64,000 nt of DNA from Parvimonas micra (GTDB lineage Bacteria; Bacillota; Clostridia; Tissierellales; Peptoniphilaceae): contig NZ_CP148048.1 in NCBI RefSeq assembly GCF_037482165.1, positions 1,364,001-1,428,000 on the forward strand, read 5' to 3'. The translations under genes and the position numbers were made by a program. Under the pieces are notes generated by a model. That model worked only from the letters and a program-made list of their open reading frames with translations, had not been told where the DNA came from and did no database searches. Below, one piece after another: positions 43,960-52,202 of this stretch (the first letter of the stretch is position 1; the number at the start of each line of letters is the position of its first letter).

Positions 43960-44511
43960 TTATCTTATACTCTTTTTCAAAATTGGCTTTAAAGCCTTTA
44001 CCAATATAACAGCAATTAAAACTCCAACGACTGCATTAACTGATGAAGCCCATAATCTTTGTAGCCCTTTTGCAATTGCTCCTGCTTGTGGTAATCCTTT
44101 AACATAAATATCAGATATATAACTTTTAGATAAATATAAAATTACATAAGTGACAGCTCCTGTTATTGAACCTATTAAATTTTTCTTAAAGTCTTCTGCT
44201 TTTGCTCCGTTTGAGTATGCGATTTTACCACATATGAAAGCCATTAAAAATTTAAATGTAAATGTAAATGGTGCAGAAGGTAGATAAATTGGATTTATTA
44301 AATCAAAAATTGCTGAGCCCATACCAGATGCAAGACCGCCTGCAAGAGGTCCTAATAAAAGTCCACATAATAGGCAAAATCCATTTCCGATATGTACTCT
44401 AGTTGCACTTGCTCCAAGTGGTATTTGGATTTGGATTTGTGAAGCTACAAAAACAACCGCTGCCATTACTCCTATTAATGTTATTTTTTTAATACTTAAT
44501 TTGTTTTCCAT
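43960..44511 (-). CDS. ECF transporter S component, probably for a vitamin B6 vitamer
   Basis: A 183-residue membrane protein with about five to six helices. It has ITLIGVMAAVVFVASQIQIQ, the RVHIGNGFCLLCGLLLGPLA segment, and SGMGSAIFDLINP, all typical of S components (substrate-binding subunits) of energy-coupling factor transporters. Starting at 44511 gives a good GGAGC site; an earlier in-frame start at 44541 does not. The energising EcfA/EcfT subunits are not in the window, as usual for group II. Substrate is inferred as pyridoxine or pyridoxal from the kinase and the PdxR-type regulator on either side. Confidence 0.85.
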   Translation of the reverse strand: MENKLSIKKITLIGVMAAVVFVASQIQIQIPLGASATRVHIGNGFCLLCGLLLGPLAGGLASGMGSAIFDLINPIYLPSAPFTFTFKFLMAFICGKIAYSNGAKAEDFKKNLIGSITGAVTYVILYLSKSYISDIYVKGLPQAGAIAKGLQRLWASSVNAVVGVLIAVILVKALKPILKKSIR

Positions 44512-44560
44512 ATAAATTGCTCCTTTGTTAATTCTAATCAAATATAGTATAATATAGATA

Positions 44561-44582
44561 TTGATACTGTTTGTAGTATCAA
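44561..44582. promoter_or_regulatory. Inverted repeat between ecfS and the MocR regulator
   Basis: Perfect TTGATACT-N6-AGTATCAA, located in the 96-bp divergent region and next to AT-rich -10-like words. Candidate binding site for the MocR/PdxR-type protein controlling both directions. Confidence 0.55.
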
Positions 44583-44607
44583 AATAATATTTTTTTATGG
44601 TGTCAGA

Positions 44608-45930
44608 ATGTTAATATTAAATAATGGTGTACTCTATATGCAAATATATGAGTATTTTAAAAACGAGATAATTAATGGAACTTACAAAGCTAATAAAAAA
44701 CTTCCTAGCAAGAGAAATCTTGCAAAAGAGTATAATATCTCTTTAAATACCGTGGATAACGCCTATTCAAAACTCTTGGAAGAAGGATTTATTTACTCGA
44801 AAGAAAGACAGGGTTTTTTTGTTTCTGATGTTGGAGAGCTTTATGTCTTAGATAGCAAGCCAATTCACATAACAAAAGAAGAAGAAAATATCGAATATGA
44901 TTTCTCATACAGTGGTGTAAGTGAAGAATTTCCTTATAAGATATTCAAAAAAATATCTTCAAATATTTTCGACAATAAAGATATTTTAGAGAAAGTTGAT
45001 TATCAAGGTTATCTTCCACTTAGAACACAAATTTCAGAATATCTTGATAAATCAAGAGGTTTTAAGGCCGACCCTTCACAAATTGTAATTTCAAGCGGAT
45101 CTGAATATCTTTTCCAAATTATTTTTAAATTGATTTCGGGAAAATTTGGAATTGAAGACCCAGGATACAACATGCTTTCCAATATCATGGATACAAATGA
45201 TATAAATTATGAATTTATATCAGTAGATGAAAATGGAATGAATTTAACAAAATTAAAAAAATCAAAGTCAGATTTTTGTGTTATTACTCCAGCTCATCAA
45301 TTTCCAACCGGTGTTATAATGAATATGCAAAGACGTGTTGAACTCTTGAATATGAAAAGGATAAAATATGTAATCGAGGACGACTATGACAGTGAATTTA
45401 AGTATTCAAAAAGACCCGTTCCAGCATTAAAATCAATTGATGTGAATGATAAAGTGATTTATATTGGCTCTTTTTCAAAGTCAATCTCTCCAAGCTTTAG
45501 AGTGAGTTTTATGGTTTTACCATTCGATTTGGTTGAAAAATATAATAAAATTTTCAAATTTTTCATCTGTCCCGTTTCAATTATGGTGCAAAAAATGCTT
45601 ACAACTTTTATAGAGTCTGGGGAGTTTGAAAAACATCTTAACAGAATGAGAAAAATCTACTCTAAAAAACGACAACTATTAATGGATATGTTAAACGAAA
45701 GAAAAGATATCACTATAAGAGGTGCAGATGCGGGGCTTCATATTGTTTTAGAATATCCAAAAACTTATTCAGAAGAACATATTATAAAAAAAGCAAAAGA
45801 AAAAAAGATAAAAGTTTATGGACTTGGCTCTTATGGAACAAAAAGAGAAATACCTTCAATTTTATTAGGTTTTGCAACACTTAGTGACGAAAAATTAAAA
45901 GAGGGGATTAAATTATTCCTAGAAATATAG
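44608..45930 (+). CDS. MocR/PdxR-type regulator (GntR DNA-binding plus aminotransferase fold)
   Basis: A 440-residue fusion. A GntR winged helix at about 8-75 (LPSKRNLAKEYNISLNTVDN) precedes a fold-type I aminotransferase-like domain. The PLP-binding Lys lies in GSFSKSISPSFRVSF, and EDDYDSEFKYSKRPVPALKS is characteristic of MocR proteins. The start gives the usual MocR lead up to LYMQIYEYFKNEI, though no strong ribosome site is visible. PdxR members sense PLP and control B6 synthesis or salvage. Divergent from the ECF/kinase genes, it likely represses them when PLP is plentiful. Confidence 0.9.
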   Translation: MLILNNGVLYMQIYEYFKNEIINGTYKANKKLPSKRNLAKEYNISLNTVDNAYSKLLEEGFIYSKERQGFFVSDVGELYVLDSKPIHITKEEENIEYDFSYSGVSEEFPYKIFKKISSNIFDNKDILEKVDYQGYLPLRTQISEYLDKSRGFKADPSQIVISSGSEYLFQIIFKLISGKFGIEDPGYNMLSNIMDTNDINYEFISVDENGMNLTKLKKSKSDFCVITPAHQFPTGVIMNMQRRVELLNMKRIKYVIEDDYDSEFKYSKRPVPALKSIDVNDKVIYIGSFSKSISPSFRVSFMVLPFDLVEKYNKIFKFFICPVSIMVQKMLTTFIESGEFEKHLNRMRKIYSKKRQLLMDMLNERKDITIRGADAGLHIVLEYPKTYSEEHIIKKAKEKKIKVYGLGSYGTKREIPSILLGFATLSDEKLKEGIKLFLEI

Positions 45931-45938
45931 GAGGTTTT

Positions 45939-46343
45939 ATGGAATTTAAGGAGTTTGATTATAATAAGTATTTTGAAGAAATAAAGAGAATCTTTAAATC
46001 TGCAAACTGGTCTGCATATCTAAAAGATGATGAAAAACTAAAAAGAGCTTTTAAAAATTCACTTTATCTTTTAGGTGCTTTTGAGAATGATAAATTAATT
46101 GCATTTATTCGTTGTGTTGGAGATGGCGAACACATATTACTTATTCAAGACTTGATTGTAGATTCTGATTACTATAGGCAAGGAATTGGAACAAAACTAT
46201 TTAAGTATGTTTCAGATAAATATAAAGATGTTAGAACTTTTTGCCTTTTTACAGATATTCACGATATTAGAGATAATGAATTTTACAAGTCTATGAAAAT
46301 GGTTAGGATTGAAGAAAAAGATATGATTTCATATATTAGATAG
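45939..46343 (+). CDS. GNAT family N-acetyltransferase
   Basis: A 134-residue acetyltransferase with LIQDLIVDSDYYRQGIGTKL (acetyl-CoA loop RQGIGT). FCLFTDIHDIRDNEFYKSMK is a YhbS/YkwB-like C-terminal part. It lies 8 bp after the MocR-type regulator gene behind an AGGAGG site, so it is co-transcribed with it. Substrate unknown; no evidence it belongs to B6 metabolism. Confidence 0.85.
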   Translation: MEFKEFDYNKYFEEIKRIFKSANWSAYLKDDEKLKRAFKNSLYLLGAFENDKLIAFIRCVGDGEHILLIQDLIVDSDYYRQGIGTKLFKYVSDKYKDVRTFCLFTDIHDIRDNEFYKSMKMVRIEEKDMISYIR

Positions 46344-46357
46344 TTTTATTTTCCATT

Positions 46358-46388
46358 AAAAAAGCTGTGAATTTTTTCACAGCTTTTT
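46358..46388 (+). terminator. Terminator after the MocR-GNAT operon
   Basis: AAAAAGCTGTGAA pairs with TTCACAGCTTTTT. Lipoprotein gene transcripts from the other side could also end here. Confidence 0.8.
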
Positions 46389-46421
46389 ACAATCATCAGT
46401 TACTTTTTCCATCTATTTCAA

Positions 46422-47849
46422 TTATTTTTCAACAAGTTCGGCAGATTTATAATTTATCTTATCTAAGAAAACGTCTAAAGTCTGATTCCCTGCCACTAAA
46501 GTATATTTATTATTTTCTTTTATCCCTTTTGTACTCACTATAACAGTTTGATATTCCGATTTTGGTTTATATTCTGTTAAGGTTTTTCCTGATTCATCCA
46601 AAACTTTCAGATTTTCTTTAGTTTTTTTGTCAAATTTCATCAACATACTTCCCTGAGTTGAAGAATCTCCAAAACTTTTAACTGTTGAAGAATTTCCAGC
46701 ACCTACAAAAGTTCCTCCACTTATTTTAGCAGAGCCTTCATAATTCAGTACTGAATTTTCGCTGTTATTTGAACTTTCTACAATAGTTTCTCCTCCAGTT
46801 ACGGAAATATCACCCTTAGAATTTAATCCATTTTTTTCGGAATAAACACTAACTTTTCCACCACTTATTTGTATATGTAGAGAATCTGGCTCAGTATCTT
46901 TTTTGCTACTTGCAAATATGCCATCATCTTTCGAAACAACCTGTGTGTTTCCGCCTCTTATGTCTATATTTTCGCTTTCGATGCCGTTATCTCCACTTTT
47001 TATATTTATATTTCCATTGTTTATTGTAACTTTTGAATTTGAATTTATTCCGTCTTTTCCAGCGGAAATCTTAAATTTTCCATTTGCAATATATACTCTG
47101 CCTTTATTACCATCTCCAGAAGCTTTTAATCCTGTACCTTTCTCGCCAGACTTAATATCATATTTACCATCGGCTATTGCTACAGAATTATTAGCACTTA
47201 CAGTATTTCCAGCAGTATCCATTGCATACTTTCCATCTACAAAGACTACCTTATCTTGAGATACAATTCCTCTACCATAAGGTGAGAAAAGATTTAAAAT
47301 TCCTGTACCGTTAAAACTTAAATCACTCTTTGAAAAAATAACTGAATCCTTGTTGTCCTCTTTATTATATTCACCTTTTAGTTCCAATTTATTATTAGTG
47401 TCTGATGCTAGAGTAATAATAGTCTTTTTAGCATTTTCAACTAAAATAGGACTTCCTTTAGATGAAGAAAGATCAACTCCCTTCAAGACAAGTTTTACTT
47501 TATCATTACTTTTTGCATTAACTACAATTTGACCATCATCGAGTTTACCGGTTAAAATATAAGTTCCTCCTGCAGAAATAGTTATAACATTTCCAGAAAC
47601 ACTTACATTTTCTCCTTTTATTTTAGAAATATCACTTAAATTCAAAATTGTACTATTTTTTTCATCGACCATCGCATCATAATCATCATCAGCAAAAATA
47701 TTTGACTTGGCATTTGAATTAGTTCTATTTACTTTCATATTTTGCATCGAATGTGTATTGGTTTCTTTTGTAGGTTTACTACAAGCTACCAAACAACCAG
47801 ACAATATAGCCAAACTGAATAATTCAACTACCAATTTATTAGCCTTCAT
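46422..47849 (-). CDS. DUF4353-like (carbohydrate-binding-type) lipoprotein
   Basis: A 475-residue exported lipoprotein. The signal has two possible lipoboxes, LSGC and LVAC (Cys19 or Cys23). From about residue 65 it is a repetitive beta-helix: VSVSGNVITISAGGTYILTG, then many short 'INNGNINIKSGDNGI'-like rungs, with the family's SEKNGLNSKGDISVTGG. This is the carbohydrate-binding-domain (DUF4353) pattern of Firmicutes, often linked to CotH/VTC and two-component genes. A two-component system lies upstream on the same strand, but repeats separate them. Function unproven; surface polymer or carbohydrate binding is likely. Confidence 0.82.
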   Translation of the reverse strand: MKANKLVVELFSLAILSGCLVACSKPTKETNTHSMQNMKVNRTNSNAKSNIFADDDYDAMVDEKNSTILNLSDISKIKGENVSVSGNVITISAGGTYILTGKLDDGQIVVNAKSNDKVKLVLKGVDLSSSKGSPILVENAKKTIITLASDTNNKLELKGEYNKEDNKDSVIFSKSDLSFNGTGILNLFSPYGRGIVSQDKVVFVDGKYAMDTAGNTVSANNSVAIADGKYDIKSGEKGTGLKASGDGNKGRVYIANGKFKISAGKDGINSNSKVTINNGNINIKSGDNGIESENIDIRGGNTQVVSKDDGIFASSKKDTEPDSLHIQISGGKVSVYSEKNGLNSKGDISVTGGETIVESSNNSENSVLNYEGSAKISGGTFVGAGNSSTVKSFGDSSTQGSMLMKFDKKTKENLKVLDESGKTLTEYKPKSEYQTVIVSTKGIKENNKYTLVAGNQTLDVFLDKINYKSAELVEK

Positions 47850-48049
47850 ATGTCCTCCTTAATACTATTTCAACACAATTAAATTCTTATTCATATTTTG
47901 TAATTACATTTTACAAAAGTAACCTTTGATTAACCTTAAATATATTTTTATTTTAAAAGATATTTTTGAGTAAGAAAAAATGATGTATCAAGGAAAATTA
48001 TATGATAGGAAGATTAACATAAACATTAAATTATACAAATTAGACTACA

Positions 48050-48300
48050 ATAATTGATGTATCTACGATACATTTCACTTTTGCTTTTACATAAGCAAAA
48101 GTGTGAGATTTTCACAGTCGATTGTACTCAAATCAAAGATTTGAACAATCTTTGTGTCAGACCTACTATAGATTATTTACAAGTAAATAATCTAAGTTAG
48201 GGCTAGATTCATTCCGCTTCGCCACAGTCAAAATGACGTATTTGGAGAAATCTTCGATTAAGAGCTGAACGTGAATGGTAAATTATCTTCAAAAAGTATT
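48050..48300. repeat. Modular intergenic repeat, copy 7 (long form)
   Basis: TGTATCTACGATACA, GCTTTTACATAAGC hairpin, GAGATTTTCACAGTCG, AATCAAAGATTTGAACAATC, GTCAGACCTACTATAG, ATTATTTACAAGTAAATAAT and GTTAGGGCTAGATTCATTCC. It ends in ATGACGTATT and the tail AAGAGCTGAACGTGAATGGT. Same module order as copy 4 in the opposite orientation. Confidence 0.8.
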
Positions 48301-48354
48301 AAAAAGTTCGAAAAAAGGTAAGAATTATTAAGAATTATTTGAAAAACCAATTAA

Positions 48355-48690
48355 CTCACGTCATAATTCTTGGCAAAGAGAATCTTCCCAACACGTCATC
48401 TCGACCGAAATGAGTGAAACGAATGAAGTGAATCTAGTCCTAACTTTGCTTGTTTACAAGCAATAGTAGGTCTGACGGAGTCATTGTGTACAATGACTCT
48501 GGAGATCTCATAAAGCCCAGTGATTATATATGTAATGATTGTAGTTGACTATACTTTAATAAAAAAATGAGATTTCCCTATTTCGATTCGCTACAGTCGA
48601 AATGACGTATAATGTAAATATCTTTGTTTAAAAGCTAGACGTTAAAAGTAAATAAACTTCAAAATGTATTTAAAAGTTCGAAGAAAATTA
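48355..48690. repeat. Modular intergenic repeat, copy 8 (double)
   Basis: Left part like copy 6: CACGTCATCTCGACCGAAAT, AATCTAGTCCTAACTTTGC, GTCTGACGGAGTCATTGTGT, AATGAC. After a unique 60-bp stretch, a second core follows: GAGATTTCCCTATTTCG, GTCGAAATGACGTATAATG, tail AAAAGCTAGACGTTAAAAGT, AAATAAACTTCAAAATG. Confidence 0.75.
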
Positions 48691-48722
48691 TTTAAAATTA
48701 TATATTAAAGAAAACACAAAAA

Positions 48723-48748
48723 AGAGCCATTAATTTATTAACAGCTCT
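48723..48748 (-). terminator. Terminator of the second two-component operon
   Basis: AGAGC...GCTCT with inner TTAAT pairing; T-tract on the minus strand, 20 bp after the kinase stop. Confidence 0.65.
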
Positions 48749-48767
48749 AATCTATATTATTCAATTT

Positions 48768-49982
48768 TTATAATTTAACTGTAAAAACAATTTTTTCTCC
48801 ATCAAAACTGTCAGCAGAAATTTTTCCCTTATGTTTTAAAACAATTGATTGAGCGATAGAAAGTCCAATTCCATATCCTCCAGTTTTACTATTTCTTGAA
48901 CTATCAGTTCTGTAAAATCTTTCGAATAGGATATTATAGTTTTTAATTTCTAAATTGTCTGCCTCATTTTCTACAGTAAATACTATTTTTTTATTTTGCC
49001 TTGTTAGTCTTACATTTATATCACTATTTTCTTTTGCATATTTGATAGCATTATCAAGCAAAATTCCTATGACCTGTCTAATTAATTTTTCATTTCCTTT
49101 AAAAGAAATTCCATCTTCAATATCTGTGACTATATTTTTATCCAAACTTAAAGCATAATCTTTTACATCTGTAACACAATCATTAAGCACATCAGAAAAA
49201 GAAAAATCTAATTTATCTAAGTCATCGGATTCTTCAAGTTTAGTAAGTGAAATCAAATTACCGATAAGTCCATTTAATCTATTTACCTGCTTATGAATAT
49301 TTCCTGTCCACTTACTCTCCCCACCTTCCATTTCAAGCACATCTGCACTTGTCTTTATTATAGCAAGCGGTGTTTTTAACTCGTGGCTTGCATCTGTGAT
49401 AAAAGCATTTTGCTTTTCATATGCTTGAACCATAGGTGCAACAGCTTTTTTTGATAAAACATATGAAAAGAATGTAACAAGTCCTAAAACTAAAAGGCTT
49501 ATAATAACACTATTTCCAAGATTTGAATAAAAGACATCAAAATCTTTTACAACATCTACAAAGGCAATCAACTTTCCCTTATCCGTATTTTCAACCATAT
49601 ATTTAAAACCCTTGTAATAGCCACTATGTTTTCCTTTTGCTAAAACTGTTTTTGCATAATCAACAGCATCAGAAGCACTTGTAAAAAAAACATCATCTGT
49701 ATTAACTGTTACAATATTTTTTTGATTATCTGTTCTAACTGTAAAAAATCTGTTAGAAAAGTTCTTAAGATATAGTGTCTTTTTTTCGTCAGCATTTTCA
49801 TTAACTACTGCAAAACTTGGCATAACTCCATTATTTTCAATTAATGTTTTTAGTAGTTCATCTGAACTATGTTTAAGATTATAGAAGTTAGCAATATTTA
49901 CAAAAGCCATAATTGCCAAAACTACAATGGAGATAATTCCAACTGAAAAATAGATAAACTTTTTTCTAAGTTTACTTTCCAT
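48768..49982 (-). CDS. Sensor histidine kinase
   Basis: A 404-residue membrane kinase. TM1 is at about 10-33, then an extracellular sensor of about 120 residues and TM2 at about 157-177. It goes directly into the dimerisation helix DASHELKTPLAIIKTSADVL (His200) with a very short or no HAMP. N-box is VIGILLDNAIKYA, G-boxes are GGYGIGLSIAQSIV. Its ATG overlaps the response-regulator gene by 11 bp. The layout resembles the CiaH/BaeS-like kinases of Firmicutes. Signal unknown. Confidence 0.92.
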   Translation of the reverse strand: MESKLRKKFIYFSVGIISIVVLAIMAFVNIANFYNLKHSSDELLKTLIENNGVMPSFAVVNENADEKKTLYLKNFSNRFFTVRTDNQKNIVTVNTDDVFFTSASDAVDYAKTVLAKGKHSGYYKGFKYMVENTDKGKLIAFVDVVKDFDVFYSNLGNSVIISLLVLGLVTFFSYVLSKKAVAPMVQAYEKQNAFITDASHELKTPLAIIKTSADVLEMEGGESKWTGNIHKQVNRLNGLIGNLISLTKLEESDDLDKLDFSFSDVLNDCVTDVKDYALSLDKNIVTDIEDGISFKGNEKLIRQVIGILLDNAIKYAKENSDINVRLTRQNKKIVFTVENEADNLEIKNYNILFERFYRTDSSRNSKTGGYGIGLSIAQSIVLKHKGKISADSFDGEKIVFTVKL

Positions 49983-50652
49983 TTATAGCCTCCAAAGAGT
50001 AACCAACATTTCTAGTTACTTTTATCTCAACATCTGCATCTAGTTTTGCAAGTTTCTTTCTAAGATATGAAATATAAACCCAAACGACACTTATATCAGA
50101 ATCTGTATCATAACCCCATATTTTATCCATAAATGTATCAGCTGAAATAATATTTGAAGGTGTTGACATTAACATTTCAAGCATTTGAAATTCTTTGTTT
50201 GTAAGTTTGTAATTGCCCTTTTCTGATGACAATTCAAAAGTAGTTCTATTTAAAGTAATATTTCCAAATGTCAAAACATTGTCTGTTACATTTTCTTTTC
50301 TTCTAGTTATTGCTCTAAGTCTAGCGAGCAATTCCTTAACTTCAAAAGGCTTAGTAAGATAGTCGTCTGCTCCACTATCAAGTCCCACAATCTTATCATC
50401 AAGTTCAGACTTTGCAGTAAGCATAATAACTGGAATACTATTTCCATTTTCCCTTATAGTTTTTAAAACAGTAATACCATCAACTTTCGGCATCATAATA
50501 TCTAAAACAACAGCATCATAGTTTTCCGCTTCCAAATAAGTAAGAGCTTCTTCTCCATCATAAACGACGTCAACAGAATACTTATTACCTTTTAGAATAG
50601 CACAAAGACCATCTGCCAAATCAATTTCATCTTCACAAATTAAAATCCTCAT
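49972..50652 (-). CDS. OmpR/PhoB family response regulator
   Basis: A 226-residue regulator. Receiver with EDE (7-9), phospho-acceptor Asp51 in AVVLDIMMPKVDG, MLTAKSELDDKIVGLDSGAD and LTKPFEVKELLARL. Winged helix with KLTNKEFQMLEML and SVVWVYISYLRKKL. Co-transcribed with the kinase (11-bp overlap). Sits just beyond the glycan operon on the same strand but behind its terminator (50738-50773). Regulation of the glycan genes is possible but not shown. Confidence 0.93.
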   Translation of the reverse strand: MRILICEDEIDLADGLCAILKGNKYSVDVVYDGEEALTYLEAENYDAVVLDIMMPKVDGITVLKTIRENGNSIPVIMLTAKSELDDKIVGLDSGADDYLTKPFEVKELLARLRAITRRKENVTDNVLTFGNITLNRTTFELSSEKGNYKLTNKEFQMLEMLMSTPSNIISADTFMDKIWGYDTDSDISVVWVYISYLRKKLAKLDADVEIKVTRNVGYSLEAINGK

Positions 50653-50737
50653 AAAAACACCCCGTATTTTTTCTATACTTTTTTTCTATACTATAACAGT
50701 ATAACCTTAAAACAACTTAAAATCAAGTATATAAAAA

Positions 50738-50773
50738 CTGCACCATTTTCTTAAATTCAAGATTTAGGTGCAG
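50738..50773 (-). terminator. Terminator of the surface-glycan operon
   Basis: CTGCACC pairs with GGTGCAG around a 22-base loop; TTTTTATAT follows on the minus strand. Confidence 0.65.
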
Positions 50774-50798
50774 TACAAATTTTGTAATTTAAAAATAT

Positions 50799-52202
50799 TT
50801 ATCCTCTCAACAATTTCTTGATTCTCTTTTTGTTTATAAATAAAATATATACAAACAAAATCATATATATTACAAATAAAATATATCTAATAATATTATT
50901 TTTGTAAATCAACTCAAAAATTAAAATCATTGGAAAAGAAATTGCTAGACAAGTAAGAATTGTCTTTAAATCAAAAAGCTTCTTATATCCCAATTTACAT
51001 ATAGTATTATAATGAATTAAAAATAATACCACATATCCTGCTAAAGTCGTATATCCTGCAGCAATATAGCCATACTTTCCTATAAAAATATAATTCAAAA
51101 CAATATTAACAATTGCTGCAACTGTAGTTCCCATTGCAACAACTTTCATTTTCTTTTCAAAAAATTCTACTTGAACAAACATTGTATATGCGAATTGGAA
51201 TAAACAACCAATAATCAAAGGCGGTAAAACACCAACACCTTCAATATACTTTTTTCCACCTAAAAATAACATAACTTCAGGGGCAACTAATAGTATTCCA
51301 ACAATCATTACAAAGAACAGTCCAAAATATTTAGTTGAATATTTTTTTATTAATCTTTTATTACCTTGTTTTAAATTATCGAGAACCCAAGGAGCCCATG
51401 CCTTGTTCATTGAATCCAATAGAGCATAAATTATTACAGTAATTATATAAGCAACACTGTAAATTGCAGTATGCTCTGTCCCTGCCATTTTGGTAAGCAT
51501 AATCCTATCAGAAGAACCTAATACAATCAAAGATAATTGATGTGGCACTAGAGGTAAACTAAAAAATAAAGCATATTTAAGATACGATTTTTTTATAGTC
51601 TTCCCTCTTTTAACAATTAGAATATACATAAATAGTCCAATGACTACATAAGGAATGTATTGACCATAAACTCTTCCATCTAATTTATTATTACAAAGAA
51701 CAACTAAGAAAACGGAAAGTAAACTTGTAGATACTACAATTAAACCCGTTAATAATGAAAATGCCTTATATCTATAAAAAGCTCTTTCAGTTGTTATGAA
51801 ATTATAAAATGCCTCTTGAAAAAGAATAAATAAGAATATTATATGGAAATATTTTTTATCTATTCCTGTAAAAGCACTTATCTGATTACCAAAAATCAAA
51901 AAAACTATATAAAAAGAAATTGTTATTATATTCGATAAAACTAGAGCTGAAAAAGAATAACTAGGCAAATCCTCTTCGTAATCAAGTTTTGCTCTAATTA
52001 TAGAAGAATGTATATCACATGCAAAAAGGATAGACATTACAGCTACCCAACTCGCAATATTATTATATTGTCCATAATCATCTTTGCTCAAAACTCTGGA
52101 AAAAATTGGTGCAGTAATAAATGCAATCGATCTAAAAAGAAAATTGCTTATCGTATACCATATTCCTGATTTTAAAACTACATTTCCTTTAACCTTTGAC
52201 AT
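50799..52202 (-). CDS. Wzx-type lipid-linked oligosaccharide flippase
   Basis: A 467-residue polytopic protein with about 12-14 helices. It starts SGIWYTISNFLFRSIAFITA and has FSRVLSKDDYGQYNNIASWV, the classic polysaccharide-transporter (PST/Wzx) N terminus. It moves undecaprenyl-linked repeat units to the outer face for polymerisation by Wzy. The start is behind AAAGGATGG. The gene overlaps the wzy-like gene by 25 bp. Last gene of the glycan operon. Confidence 0.9.
   Translation of the reverse strand: MSKVKGNVVLKSGIWYTISNFLFRSIAFITAPIFSRVLSKDDYGQYNNIASWVAVMSILFACDIHSSIIRAKLDYEEDLPSYSFSALVLSNIITISFYIVFLIFGNQISAFTGIDKKYFHIIFLFILFQEAFYNFITTERAFYRYKAFSLLTGLIVVSTSLLSVFLVVLCNNKLDGRVYGQYIPYVVIGLFMYILIVKRGKTIKKSYLKYALFFSLPLVPHQLSLIVLGSSDRIMLTKMAGTEHTAIYSVAYIITVIIYALLDSMNKAWAPWVLDNLKQGNKRLIKKYSTKYFGLFFVMIVGILLVAPEVMLFLGGKKYIEGVGVLPPLIIGCLFQFAYTMFVQVEFFEKKMKVVAMGTTVAAIVNIVLNYIFIGKYGYIAAGYTTLAGYVVLFLIHYNTICKLGYKKLFDLKTILTCLAISFPMILIFELIYKNNIIRYILFVIYMILFVYILFINKKRIKKLLRG

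Noticed and set aside
44512-44607. Riboswitch before the ECF S-component gene
   Set aside because: The 96-bp gap is too short and holds only an inverted repeat and promoter-like words.
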